A stretch of 64,000 nucleotides of DNA from NCBI GenBank assembly GCA_963807305.1, contig CAWEBN010000007.1:173707-237706 (forward strand), read 5' to 3'. This DNA comes from JAOPZW01 sp963807305. GTDB lineage: Bacteria > Actinomycetota > Thermoleophilia > Solirubrobacterales > Solirubrobacteraceae. The notes below the pieces were generated by a model. The model saw only the letters and a list, made by a program, of their open reading frames with translations, was not told the origin of the DNA and made no database searches. Positions 17,717-26,431 of the stretch are shown in pieces. Each line of letters begins with the position of its first letter. Position 1 is the first letter of the stretch. The position numbers and the translations under genes were made by a program.

Positions 17717-17771
17717 GGCCTCAGTCTGATGACTTCACCCACGGTTCACGAGCGTCGCCTACCGTGGACGC

Positions 17772-18437
17772 GTGATCGTCGTCGCGGCGCGGGGCCTCGT
17801 GAAGACGTACGGCAGCGGCCGCGCCGCCCGCCGCGTGCTCGACGGCGCCGCCATCGAGGTGAGCGCCGGCGAGCTGGTGGCCGTCATCGGGCGCTCGGGC
17901 TCGGGCAAGTCGACGCTGCTGCACCTCCTGGGCGCGCTCGATCGGCCCGAGGCCGGCACCATCGAGGTCGTCGGCCGCCGCCTGGACGGCCGGCCCGAGC
18001 GCGAGCTCACCCGCGTGCGCCGCGACCACGTCGGCTTCGTCTTCCAGGCCTACCACCTCGTCCCCGAGCTCACGGGCGAGGAGAACGTCCTGCTCCCCAC
18101 GCGGCTGCCCGGCAGCGCGCCCGACGCGCCCGCCCGCGGGCGCGCGCTCATCGAGCGCCTCGGGCTCAACGGTGCCGCGGCGCGCATGCCCCACGAGCTC
18201 AGCGGGGGCGAGCAGCAGCGCCTGGCCGTGGCGCGCGCGCTCGTGCAGGAGCCCGAGCTGATCCTGGCCGACGAGCCGACGGGCAACCTCGACCCCGAGG
18301 CCGGCGCCGCCGTGCTGGGACTCCTGCGCGGCGCCGCCGACGACGGTCGCGCCGTCGTGCTCGTCACCCACGAGGAGGCGGCCACGAGCGCCGCCGACCG
18401 CGTCCTGCGCCTGGTCGACGGGCGCCTGGAGCCGTGA
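17772..18437 (+). CDS. ABC transporter ATP-binding protein (MacB/LolD/FtsE type)
   Basis: A 221-residue ATPase. Walker A is GRSGSGKST, the Q-loop region is GFVFQAYHLVPELT, the signature is LSGGEQQRLAVARAL, and Walker B is LILADEPTGNLD, followed by the His switch VLVTHEEA. The LADEPTGNLD wording and small size are typical of the MacB/LolD/FtsE class that drives FtsX-like permeases for lipoprotein or peptide export rather than import. The GTG start at 17772 opens MIVVAARGLVKTYG. The stop overlaps the permease start (GTGA), confirming the pair. Confidence 0.93.
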   Translation: MIVVAARGLVKTYGSGRAARRVLDGAAIEVSAGELVAVIGRSGSGKSTLLHLLGALDRPEAGTIEVVGRRLDGRPERELTRVRRDHVGFVFQAYHLVPELTGEENVLLPTRLPGSAPDAPARGRALIERLGLNGAAARMPHELSGGEQQRLAVARALVQEPELILADEPTGNLDPEAGAAVLGLLRGAADDGRAVVLVTHEEAATSAADRVLRLVDGRLEP

Positions 18438-20644
18438 GGCGCAACCGGCTCGCCTTCATGGGGGTGCTGCTGGCGGCGGCGATGGCGGGCGCCGCGGTGA
18501 CCGTCGCCTACGGGCTGGCCACCGGCTTCGACCGCGCCGCGCGGCAGGCCGATCTGCCGGACGTGATCGTCCGCTTCCGGGCCGAGTCGCGCGACGAGAT
18601 CGACCGCATCGTCGGCGCGCTGCCCAACGTCGCCGCTCGCTCGTACCGCCTCGAGCTCACCGGCGTCGGCGTGAGCGGCAGGGACGGCTCGTCGGAGAAG
18701 GGCAGCGTGGCGCTCGTGGACCCGGGCCGGCGCGGCTACGCGATCGTCGACGGGCGCGACGTCTCCGGGCGGCCGAACGAGGTCGTGATCGAGCGCGGCG
18801 TGGCCAACGCCTGGCACGTGGGCGTGGGCGACCAGGTCCAGGTCGGGCGGCTGGGGTCGCTGCGCGTGGTGGGGATCGCCGTCGCGCCCGACAACGTCGC
18901 CTTCCCACTCGCGTCGGCCCCGCGGATGTACATCTCGCGCGCGTGGCTCGAGCGCGAGACCCAGCGGCGCTTTCCGGTCGACCAGGCGCTCATCTGGGCC
19001 GCGAACCCCGGCCGCGTCGACGTGCTCCTGCAGCAGGCGCGCGCCACGAGCACCCAGATCCAGGGCGTGCGCTTCGTCACCCGCAGCGGCGTGCGGGTGC
19101 TGATCGACTCGGCGGCCGGGATCGTCATCGCGCTGCTGATCGCGTTCTCGCTCATCGCACTCGGGGCGGCAGCGACGATGCTCGCGGCCACCACCGCGGC
19201 CGACGTCCAGCGCCGGCTGCCGGCCATCGGCGTGCAGCGGGCGATCGGCTTCTCGCGCGCGCGCATAGCGCGCGAGCACGCCTGGCGCGCGACGCGGACG
19301 GGCGCAGTGGCCGGCGTGGTGGGCCTCGCCGGCGGGGCGATCGCCGTCCGCGGCGCGGCCGGCAGGCTGCTCGAGGCACTCAACGAGCAGCCGCCGGGCT
19401 GGGCGCTGCTCCTGCCGCTGGCCGGCGCCCTGCTGGCCATCGTGGCGGTCGTGGCCGGGGCGGCGGCCTGGCCCGCGTGGCGGGCGACCGCGCGCCCGAC
19501 CATCGCCCTGCTGCGCGGCGCCGAGGTCGCGAGCGCCCGGCGGCTGCGCCTCGGCGGCGGCTTCGCGGCGCTCGGGGCGCGCCTCGCGCTGGCTCGCCGC
19601 GGGCGCGCCGCCGCCGGCATCGCCGTCCTCGCGGTCAGCGCCGCCGTGGTGCTGCTCATGCTCGGGCTGGCCTCGCTGGTCTCCGCATTGCGCGACGACC
19701 CGGGCTCGGTGGGCAAGCGCTACGACCTCACCGCGCGGCTGCCCGCCGACCGCGCCGGCGAGGTGCGTGCGCTGCCCGGCGTGGCCGATGCCGCGCCGCG
19801 TTACGTGGTGCAGGGCGCGGACTCCTTCGCGCTGGGCGAGCCGGTCAAGCTCCTGGCCTTCCCCGGCGACCACACCCGCTTCGAGGACCCCCCGCTGGAC
19901 GCCGGGCGCCGCCTGCGCGGCAGCGACGAGGCCGAGGTCGGCGTCGGCCTGGCGCAGGCGCTGGGCATCGGCGTGGGATCGACGCTCGCAGTCCAGATGC
20001 CGAGCGGTGGCGAGGCTCGCTTCCGCGTCGTCGGGACCGTCCGCGCGCTCGACGACAACGGCCGCGTAGCCTACGTGCGCCCGCCGCGCGTGCTGGCCGC
20101 CGACCCGGGCGCCACTCCGCAGGTCGTGGTCAAGCTCACGCGCGGCGCCGACCGCGCCGCGGTCACGCGACGGTTGGCGACGCTCGGCGCGCAGCCCGCC
20201 GCGGTCGGCGGCGCCACGACGCGCAACGGCGCCTTCCTCGGCACGCTGGCCGCGCTGCTGCGCGTCGTGGCCATCGTCGACGCGCTCGTGTGCCTGTATG
20301 CGCTGGTCCAGGGCCTCGGCCTCGTGGCCCGCGAGCGCGCCCCGACGCTCGCCCTGCTGCGCGCCACCGGCGCCGAGGGCGTCACCGTCGGCGCCGTGCT
20401 GGCCGGGGCGGCGCTGGCGGTGGCGCTCCCCGCCGCGGTCCTCGCGCTCGCCCTGGAGCGCCTGGTGCTCGCCCCGCTCGTCGGGCACCTGGCCGCCGGC
20501 TACGCCGACCTCGCCCCGCGGTCCTCGTCCGGCCAGGCCGCGCTGGTCCTCGGCGGGCTGGCGCTGCTCGGCGTGGTGGCGGCCGCCTGGGTCGCGCGCC
20601 GGGCGACGGCGTCGCCGCCCCTGCGGGGGCTGAGGGAGGAGTGA
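18434..20644 (+). CDS. FtsX/MacB-type ABC transporter permease
   Basis: A 736-residue permease with two FtsX-type halves. It has an N-terminal membrane helix (residues 8-30), an extracytoplasmic MacB-like domain, and a three-helix bundle at about 220-360 (IVIALLIAFSLIALGAAATM, then PLAGALLAIVAVVAGAAA). A second large external domain follows, and a last three-helix bundle lies near residues 605-730 (ALLRVVAIVDALVCLYALVQ). Each half contains the ALLRATGAEG-type coupling segment seen in the family. It works with the ATPase immediately upstream (GTGA overlap). The next gene starts inside its stop (TGATG), so ATPase, permease and lipoprotein form one operon. Confidence 0.88.
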   Translation: MRRNRLAFMGVLLAAAMAGAAVTVAYGLATGFDRAARQADLPDVIVRFRAESRDEIDRIVGALPNVAARSYRLELTGVGVSGRDGSSEKGSVALVDPGRRGYAIVDGRDVSGRPNEVVIERGVANAWHVGVGDQVQVGRLGSLRVVGIAVAPDNVAFPLASAPRMYISRAWLERETQRRFPVDQALIWAANPGRVDVLLQQARATSTQIQGVRFVTRSGVRVLIDSAAGIVIALLIAFSLIALGAAATMLAATTAADVQRRLPAIGVQRAIGFSRARIAREHAWRATRTGAVAGVVGLAGGAIAVRGAAGRLLEALNEQPPGWALLLPLAGALLAIVAVVAGAAAWPAWRATARPTIALLRGAEVASARRLRLGGGFAALGARLALARRGRAAAGIAVLAVSAAVVLLMLGLASLVSALRDDPGSVGKRYDLTARLPADRAGEVRALPGVADAAPRYVVQGADSFALGEPVKLLAFPGDHTRFEDPPLDAGRRLRGSDEAEVGVGLAQALGIGVGSTLAVQMPSGGEARFRVVGTVRALDDNGRVAYVRPPRVLAADPGATPQVVVKLTRGADRAAVTRRLATLGAQPAAVGGATTRNGAFLGTLAALLRVVAIVDALVCLYALVQGLGLVARERAPTLALLRATGAEGVTVGAVLAGAALAVALPAAVLALALERLVLAPLVGHLAAGYADLAPRSSSGQAALVLGGLALLGVVAAAWVARRATASPPLRGLREE

Positions 20645-22086
20645 TGCGGGCGGCCGTCGCCCTGGCCGTCGCCCTGCTCGCGGTCGCGGGCTGCGGAGGC
20701 AGCGACTCGCAGTCCTCTGGCCCAAGCGGGTCGACCGTGGTGGCGACATGGCAGGACCCCGACGGCGACGGCTTCCTGACCCGCGGGCCCGGCGAGCCGC
20801 TGCGCGACCGCACGGACCTCGCGGCCCCGATCGCGCCCACCCGCACGCTGGCGAGCCTCGCGATCCTCACCGACGTCCACGTGCGCGATGAGGAGTCGCC
20901 GGCGCGAGTGCCGTTCCTCGACCGCCTCGGCGGGCCCTTCTCCTCGACCTTCCGACCGCAGGAGGCGCTCTCGTCGCAGGTTCTCGACGCAGCCGTGCGC
21001 TCGGTCAACGCCGCGCGCCCGGACGCGGTCGTCGTCACCGGCGACCTCATCGACAACGCGCAGGCCAACGAGCTCGCGCTGGCGCGCACCGTCCTCGACG
21101 GCGGCCGCGCCGACCCCGACTCGGGCGCCCCCGGCTACCAGGGCGTGCAGGCGGCCACCGACCCCGACCCCGCCTACTACCGCCCCGACGTCGACCCGCC
21201 GCGCCATCCCGGGCTGCTCGACGCCGCCCAGCGGCCCTTCCGCGCCCCCGGGCTACGGGCGCCGTGGTACGCGGTGCCCGGCAACCACGACCTGCTCGTC
21301 GCCGGCGAGCTGGCCCGCACGCCCTCGACGGCCGCGGTCGCGGTCGGCGGCGAGCGCCTGGTCACGCCCGACGCCGGGCTCGACGTCCCGCGCAGCGAGA
21401 ACGCGCTCACGCCGCAGCTCGTCGACAGCGCGCTCAGCGGGGGCCTGCCCGGGACGACCGCGCGCGTGGCGCCCGATCCGGCGCGCCGCGAGCTGACCCC
21501 GCGGGAGGCCGTCGCGGGGCTGCGCGCGGCCAGCGGCCACGGCGGGACGGGGGCGCGCATGGACTACGTGTTCGACGCCGGGCGCGGCGTGCGCGTCATC
21601 GTGCTCGACACCGTGCGCCGCGACGTCGGCTCGGGCGGCGTCGTGTCGGCAGCGCAGGCGCAGTGGCTCTCCGCGCAGCTGGCCGCCGCGGGCGCGCGCC
21701 GGGTGATCGTCGTCTCCCATCAGCCGATGACGAGCGTCGACGGCGGCCAGGCGGCGCTGGCCCTGCTCGACGCCGATCGCCACGTCGTGGCGGCGCTGGC
21801 CGGCGACACGCACCACAACCGCGTCGTGGCCCGCCACACGGCGACCGGCGGCTATTGGCTCGTGCAGACCGCCTCTCTGGCGGACTACCCGCAGCAGGCG
21901 CGCGTGCTGCGGGTGAGCGAGGCTCCGGGCGGCCGCACGGTGCTCGAGACGTGGATGCTCGACACCGCGCCCGGCCCCCTCGCGGACACCGCGCGCGAGC
22001 TCGCCTATCTCGACGCGCAGGGCGGGCGGCCGCAGCGCGAGGCGGGGGCGGCGGATGACCGCAACGTGCGGCTCTATTTGCCTTAG
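20644..22086 (+). CDS. lipoprotein calcineurin-like phosphoesterase
   Basis: A 480-residue exported metallophosphoesterase. The signal peptide ends in a lipobox (LLAVAGC, Cys at about residue 17), predicting membrane anchoring outside the cell. The catalytic blocks appear in order: LTDVHVRD (D-x-H), VTGDLIDN, VPGNHDLL, VVSHQPM and AGDTHHN, the last being a variant of the usual GHxH. This resembles phosphodiesterases acting on phosphate esters or nucleotides; the substrate is unknown. It is coupled to the ABC permease by TGATG, so a transported compound or an envelope component is a plausible substrate. The two-component genes follow after 38 bp. Confidence 0.85.
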   Translation: MRAAVALAVALLAVAGCGGSDSQSSGPSGSTVVATWQDPDGDGFLTRGPGEPLRDRTDLAAPIAPTRTLASLAILTDVHVRDEESPARVPFLDRLGGPFSSTFRPQEALSSQVLDAAVRSVNAARPDAVVVTGDLIDNAQANELALARTVLDGGRADPDSGAPGYQGVQAATDPDPAYYRPDVDPPRHPGLLDAAQRPFRAPGLRAPWYAVPGNHDLLVAGELARTPSTAAVAVGGERLVTPDAGLDVPRSENALTPQLVDSALSGGLPGTTARVAPDPARRELTPREAVAGLRAASGHGGTGARMDYVFDAGRGVRVIVLDTVRRDVGSGGVVSAAQAQWLSAQLAAAGARRVIVVSHQPMTSVDGGQAALALLDADRHVVAALAGDTHHNRVVARHTATGGYWLVQTASLADYPQQARVLRVSEAPGGRTVLETWMLDTAPGPLADTARELAYLDAQGGRPQREAGAADDRNVRLYLP

Positions 22087-22124
22087 CGCGCGTTGACGTA
22101 GCCCCCTACAGTGGTCCTCTGCAC

Positions 22125-22811
22125 ATGAGTGTCACCGGACGCGACCCACGCGTGCTCGTCGTCGAGGACGACGAGGAGATCGCCCAGGTCCTGCAGCGAT
22201 CGCTGCGCCTGGAGGGCTATGAGGTGCGCGTGGCCGGCGACGGCGAGGCGGCGCTGGACCAGTCGGCCGCCTTCAACCCCGATCTCGTCATCCTCGACCT
22301 CGGGCTGCCCAAGCTCGACGGCATGGAGGTGGCGCGCAGGCTGCGCTCGGCCGACGACGTCCCGATCCTCATGCTCACCGCGCGCGACGCCCTCGAGGCG
22401 CGGGTCGAGGGCCTCGACGCGGGCGCCGACGACTACCTGGTCAAGCCCTTCGAGCGCCAGGAGCTGCTCGCCCGCCTGCGCGCGCTGCTGCGCCGCCGGC
22501 CACCGCGCGGCAGCGCCTCGGTCGTCGTCGGCGACCTCGCGCTGAACCCCGACACCCACGAGGTCAGCCGCGGCGACCGCGAGATCGATCTCACCCAGCG
22601 CGAGTTCGAGCTGCTCGAGTACCTCATGCGCAACGAGCGCATCGTCGTGCCGCGCCAGCGCCTGCTGGAAGAGGTCTGGGGTTACGACCCGTTCGCCACG
22701 ACGAACACGATCGAGGTCTTCGTCTCCAACCTGCGCCGCAAGCTCGAGTCCGGCGGCGAGGCGCGGCTCCTGCACACCATCCGGGGCGCGGGGTACGTGC
22801 TGCGTGCTTGA
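22125..22811 (+). CDS. OmpR/PhoB-family response regulator
   Basis: A 228-residue regulator. The receiver domain has the acidic pair EDDEE (about residues 14-18), phospho-acceptor Asp58 in LVILDLGLPKLDG, and Lys in DDYLVKPF. The C-terminal winged helix has LTQREFELLEYLMRNERIVV and NTIEVFVSNLRRKLESGGEA. It should bind direct repeats in target promoters on phosphorylation. The start ATG 22125 opens MSVTGRDPRVLVVEDD. The sensor kinase starts eight bases before its stop, so the pair is co-translated. Its position after the exporter and phosphoesterase suggests it may control them. Confidence 0.93.
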   Translation: MSVTGRDPRVLVVEDDEEIAQVLQRSLRLEGYEVRVAGDGEAALDQSAAFNPDLVILDLGLPKLDGMEVARRLRSADDVPILMLTARDALEARVEGLDAGADDYLVKPFERQELLARLRALLRRRPPRGSASVVVGDLALNPDTHEVSRGDREIDLTQREFELLEYLMRNERIVVPRQRLLEEVWGYDPFATTNTIEVFVSNLRRKLESGGEARLLHTIRGAGYVLRA

Positions 22812-24219
22812 GGGCATCGCGATCAGGTGGCGCCTGGCGCTGCTCTCGGCCGGCCTGACGCTGGTCATCCTCTCGGGCTTCGCGGTGGTCATCGGCCAGG
22901 TGACCTCGTCGCGCGTGCGCTCGGACTTCAACAACGAGCTCGCGGCCGCCGTCGACAACCTCTCGGACCGCGTCACGCTCGTCTGCAACATCCCGGCGGG
23001 CAAGTGCGCGGCCGGAGGCCCGGACCTGCGTGACTTCGCCGCCGCGGGCAACGCCACGATCAGGATCCTGTGGCCGGACGGCCGCATCCTCGACCGCACG
23101 CCGGGCGCGCCGAACTTCGGCCTCATCTTCCCGACGCGCAGCGCCAACTACGGCGGCCTGCGCGTCGAGGTGCGCAAGCGCCCGGTCAAGGTCGTCGACC
23201 CGAACGGCCACCCCAGCCGCGTGGTCGTCCAGATGGTCCTCCAGTACGCGCGCAAGGTCTCCGACGTCGAGGCGACGATCCGCCGCGTGCGGCTCTTCCT
23301 CACCGCGGGCGTCCTGGGCGGCACCCTCCTGGCGCTCATGGGCGGGGTCCTGCTGGGGCGCCGCGCGATGCTCCCGGTCGCGCGGATGACCACGGCCGCG
23401 CGCGACATCCAGCGCACGCGCGACCCTTCCAAGACGATCCCCCAGCCGGCCGCCGACGACGAGGTGGCCGAGCTCGCCCGGACGCTGCAGGCCATGCTCG
23501 ACTCGCTGGAAGCGGCGCAGGAGGAGACCGAGGGCGCCCTGCAGCGCCAGCGGGAGTTCGTGGCCGACGCCTCGCACGAGCTGCGCACGCCGCTGACCTC
23601 GATCCTCGCCAACCTCGAGCTGCTGACCGACGTCCTCGACGGCGAGCGCGGCGAGGCGGCGAGCTCGGCGCTGCGCTCGTCGCAGCGCATGCGCCGCCTC
23701 GTGGGCGACCTGCTGCTGCTGGCCCGCGCCGACGCCAACCGCCAGCTGCCGCACGAGCCGACCGACATCAGCCGCGTGCTCGTCGAGGTGGCGGCCGAGC
23801 TCGGGCCGGTCTCCGACGGCCACCATCTCACGATCGACGCTGACGACGCGGTGGTCGACGGCACCCGCGACGAGCTCTACCGCATGACGCTCAACCTCGT
23901 CGAGAACGCCATCCGCCACACGCCGAAGGGCACGCGAATCCGCGCCACGGTCGGCGCCGAGAACGGCGAGGTCGTGCTGGCCGTGCAGGACGACGGGCCG
24001 GGCGTCGCGCCCGAGCTGCGCGATCAGATCTTCGAGCGCTTCGTCCGCGGCGCGGGCGACCGCGGCTCGTCCAGCGGGCTCGGCCTGTCGATCGTGCGCG
24101 CGGTGGCCGAGTCGCACGGCGGCAGCGTCGTGCTCGAGGACGTCCAGCACGGCGCGCGCTTCGTCGTGCGCCTGCCCGCGGCCGACGTCCCGGCGCGCGA
24201 GCCCGAGCCGGTCGCCTAG
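22804..24219 (+). CDS. two-component sensor histidine kinase
   Basis: A 471-residue kinase. Two membrane helices (about 11-31 and 164-184) flank an external sensor loop with Cys61 and Cys68, which could form a disulfide. Then come a HAMP linker, the HisKA box FVADASHELRTPLT (His258), the N box NLVENAIRHTPKGT, and the G boxes DDGPGVAPELRDQIF and GSSSGLGLSIV. It is a classical HpkA-type orthodox kinase for the upstream regulator. The start is GTG 22804, overlapping the regulator gene by 8 nt. The stop overlaps that of the convergent GNAT gene in a shared CTAG. Confidence 0.93.
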   Translation: MLEGIAIRWRLALLSAGLTLVILSGFAVVIGQVTSSRVRSDFNNELAAAVDNLSDRVTLVCNIPAGKCAAGGPDLRDFAAAGNATIRILWPDGRILDRTPGAPNFGLIFPTRSANYGGLRVEVRKRPVKVVDPNGHPSRVVVQMVLQYARKVSDVEATIRRVRLFLTAGVLGGTLLALMGGVLLGRRAMLPVARMTTAARDIQRTRDPSKTIPQPAADDEVAELARTLQAMLDSLEAAQEETEGALQRQREFVADASHELRTPLTSILANLELLTDVLDGERGEAASSALRSSQRMRRLVGDLLLLARADANRQLPHEPTDISRVLVEVAAELGPVSDGHHLTIDADDAVVDGTRDELYRMTLNLVENAIRHTPKGTRIRATVGAENGEVVLAVQDDGPGVAPELRDQIFERFVRGAGDRGSSSGLGLSIVRAVAESHGGSVVLEDVQHGARFVVRLPAADVPAREPEPVA

Positions 24220-24749
24220 CCCAGCGCCCGCTCGAAGGTCACGAGGTCGCAGGGGGCGACCAGGAGCCGCGCCGGCTCGGGGTGCGTCGTGGCGAAGTCC
24301 GCGCGCCCGACGACCCGGTAGCCCTGCCGGCGGTACCAGTCGCCGAGGCGGACCTTGAACGGATGCGATCCATCCTTCGGAACGAGCAGCGTCAGCCGCA
24401 TCGCCTTGTGGCCGCGCCCGCGTGCGAGGTCGTGCGCGAAGGCCATCAGCGCGCGGCCCACGCCCGATCCGCTGCGCTCCCCGGCCACCGCCAGCAGCCC
24501 GAGCTCGCCGGTCCGCGGGTCGAGCGAGGTCACGCGCACGCAGCCGACGACGCGCCCGTCCTCGCGCGCGGCGGCCAGCTCGCCCGCCGTGACGAGGGCG
24601 CCCAGATCCTCATCGGCGATCCGCTGCGCGCCCTCGCGCCACAGCCCGACCTCGCCGCGCGCGTAGGCCTCGTTGACGATCTCCCGGAGCGCGGCGAGCA
24701 GGTCCCCGTCCGCGGCGGCCTCGCCGTCGAGCAGGGCGACCGCGACCAC
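24216..24749 (-). CDS. GNAT-family N-acetyltransferase
   Basis: A 177-residue GNAT protein. The acetyl-CoA loop region reads GERSGSGVGRALMAFAHDLA, preceded by the beta strand GELGLLAVAG and followed by MRLTLLVPKDGSHPFKVRLGDWYRRQGY. The acceptor is unknown. The start is GTG 24749. It is convergent with the sensor kinase; its TAG and the kinase TAG share the palindrome CTAG, so the two coding regions overlap by 4 bp and leave no room for a terminator between them. It lies 15 bp downstream of RNase J, so it may be read through from that transcript only if the order allows; its own start lies just upstream of the rnj stop side. Confidence 0.8.
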   Translation of the reverse strand: MVAVALLDGEAAADGDLLAALREIVNEAYARGEVGLWREGAQRIADEDLGALVTAGELAAAREDGRVVGCVRVTSLDPRTGELGLLAVAGERSGSGVGRALMAFAHDLARGRGHKAMRLTLLVPKDGSHPFKVRLGDWYRRQGYRVVGRADFATTHPEPARLLVAPCDLVTFERALG

Positions 24750-24764
24750 CGGCGTCGGCTCCGT

Positions 24765-26429
24765 CTAGACCTCGACGACGACCGGGAGCACCATCGGACG
24801 CCGGCGCAGGCGCTCGTAGACGAACTCGGCCAGGTCGTCGTGCAGGACCTGCTGGAGAAGGTCGATCTCGCGGATCTCCTCGCCCGCGGCGCGCGCCAGC
24901 GAGGCCTCGACGGTGTCGCGGATCTCGTCGAGCATCTCGGTGGCGTCGTCGGGGTACGGGACGCCGCGGAAGATGACCTCGGGCTCGGCCACCGACGAGC
25001 CGTCCTGCTCGGAGATCGTGGCCACGACGACGAAGATGCCGTCGGCGCTGAGCATGCGCCGGTCGCGCAGGGCGACGTCGGCCGGGTCGCCGATGTCGAC
25101 GCCGTCGACGAAGATCATCCCCGAGCGCTCGGGCTTGGCGAAGCGCGCGCTCTTGCCGTCAAGCTCCAGCGGCAGGCCGTTCTCGCCCTTGAACACGTTG
25201 TCGGCGTCGATGCCGACCGCTTCGGCCAGGCGCCCGTGCAGGTGGATGCGCTTGTGGTCGCCGTGGAAGGGCATCACGTAGCGCGGGCGGGTCAGGTTGA
25301 GCATCAGCTTGAGCTCCTCCTGATAGCCGTGCCCGGACGCGTGGATCGGCGCCTCGCGGGTCGTGATGACGTCGCAGCCGATGTGGTAGAGGCGGTCGAT
25401 CGTCTCGTTGACGGCGCGCTCGTTGCCCGGGATCGGGGTGGCGCTGAAGAGCACGGTGTCGCCGTCGTGCAGCTCGACCTGCGGGTGGTCGCGGTGGGCC
25501 ATGCGCCGCAGCGCGCTGAGCGGCTCGCCCTGGGACCCGGTCGAGATGATCACGAGCTTCTCGTCGGGCCAGTCCTCGAGCTCGCGCGGCTGCACGAGGA
25601 TCCCCTCGGGCACGTCGATGTGCCCCAGCGAGCGCCCGATGTTGACGTTCTTGCGCATCGAGCGCCCGACGAGCGAGACCTTGCGCCCGTGGGCGGCGGC
25701 GGCGTCGACCACCTGCTGGACGCGATGGATGTTCGACGCGAAGGAGGTGACCACGATCCGCCCCTCGCAGCCCAGGAAGATCTCCTGGAGCTTGGGCCCC
25801 ACGATCGCCTCGCTGGGCGAGAAGCCCGGACGGTCCGCGTTGGTGGAGTCGCCGCACAGCAGCAGCAGATCCTCCTGGCCGAGCGCGGCCAGGCGTCCGA
25901 CGTCGGCGGGGATGCCGTCGACCGGCGTCTGGTCGAACTTGTAGTCGCCGGTGACGAGGACGGTGCCCACCGGCGTGGAGAGGATCACGCCGGCCGCGTC
26001 GGGGATCGAGTGTGTCATGTGCACGAGCTCGACCTCGAAGGGCCCGAGCTCGAAGCGGTCGCCGTCCTTGACGTCGTTGACGTCGACCTCCTTGAGGCGG
26101 TGCTCGTCGAGCTTCGAGCGCGCCATAGCGGTGGTCAGCGGGCCGCCGAAGACCGGGATGTCGACCGCCAGCTCGCGCAGGACCCAGGGCAGCGACCCGA
26201 GGTGGTCCTCGTGGCCGTGGGTGACCACGATGCCCTCGATGTCGTCGACGCGCTCGCGCAGGTAGGCGAAGTCGGGGAGCACGAGATCGATGCCGACCAT
26301 CTCGGCCGTCGGGAAGCGCAGGCCGACGTCGACGACGACGATCCGGTCCTCGTACTCGAAGACCGTCATGTTCTTGCCGATCTCCCCCAGCCCACCGAGG
26401 GGCAGGACCCGCAGGGTGCCGTCCGCCAC
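24765..26429 (-). CDS. rnj: ribonuclease J
   Basis: A 554-residue metallo-beta-lactamase/beta-CASP ribonuclease with 5' exo- and endonuclease activity. Metal ligands are in VVTHGHEDHLG, ELVHMTHSIPDAA and VTGDYKFD. The beta-CASP part has VVTSFASNIHRVQQ and IISTGSQGEP, then HASGHGYQEELK and MPFHGDHKR. The start GTG 26429 (MADGTLRVLPLGGLGEIGKN) has GGAG about nine bases upstream and is 2 nt from the dapA stop. The dapA-rnj pair is conserved across actinobacteria. It works with RNase Y and PNPase, also encoded here, in mRNA turnover. Confidence 0.95.
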   Translation of the reverse strand: MADGTLRVLPLGGLGEIGKNMTVFEYEDRIVVVDVGLRFPTAEMVGIDLVLPDFAYLRERVDDIEGIVVTHGHEDHLGSLPWVLRELAVDIPVFGGPLTTAMARSKLDEHRLKEVDVNDVKDGDRFELGPFEVELVHMTHSIPDAAGVILSTPVGTVLVTGDYKFDQTPVDGIPADVGRLAALGQEDLLLLCGDSTNADRPGFSPSEAIVGPKLQEIFLGCEGRIVVTSFASNIHRVQQVVDAAAAHGRKVSLVGRSMRKNVNIGRSLGHIDVPEGILVQPRELEDWPDEKLVIISTGSQGEPLSALRRMAHRDHPQVELHDGDTVLFSATPIPGNERAVNETIDRLYHIGCDVITTREAPIHASGHGYQEELKLMLNLTRPRYVMPFHGDHKRIHLHGRLAEAVGIDADNVFKGENGLPLELDGKSARFAKPERSGMIFVDGVDIGDPADVALRDRRMLSADGIFVVVATISEQDGSSVAEPEVIFRGVPYPDDATEMLDEIRDTVEASLARAAGEEIREIDLLQQVLHDDLAEFVYERLRRRPMVLPVVVEV

Positions 26430-26431
26430 GC

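Noticed and set aside
15506..17770. Very long open frame on the plus strand opposite ftsK
   Set aside because: In DNA of about 73% GC stop codons are scarce in antisense frames. The translation is rich in R/A/H/D without domain pattern, while the minus frame is a complete FtsK.
18050..20749. 899-codon open frame on the minus strand opposite the ABC permease
   Set aside because: Composition is Arg/His/Asp-rich and patternless; the plus frame encodes a coherent membrane permease with coupled neighbours.
22093..22112. Promoter before the response regulator (TTGACG and TACAGT)
   Set aside because: The two boxes are only 8 nt apart, too close for sigma-70 type recognition; no better pair was found.
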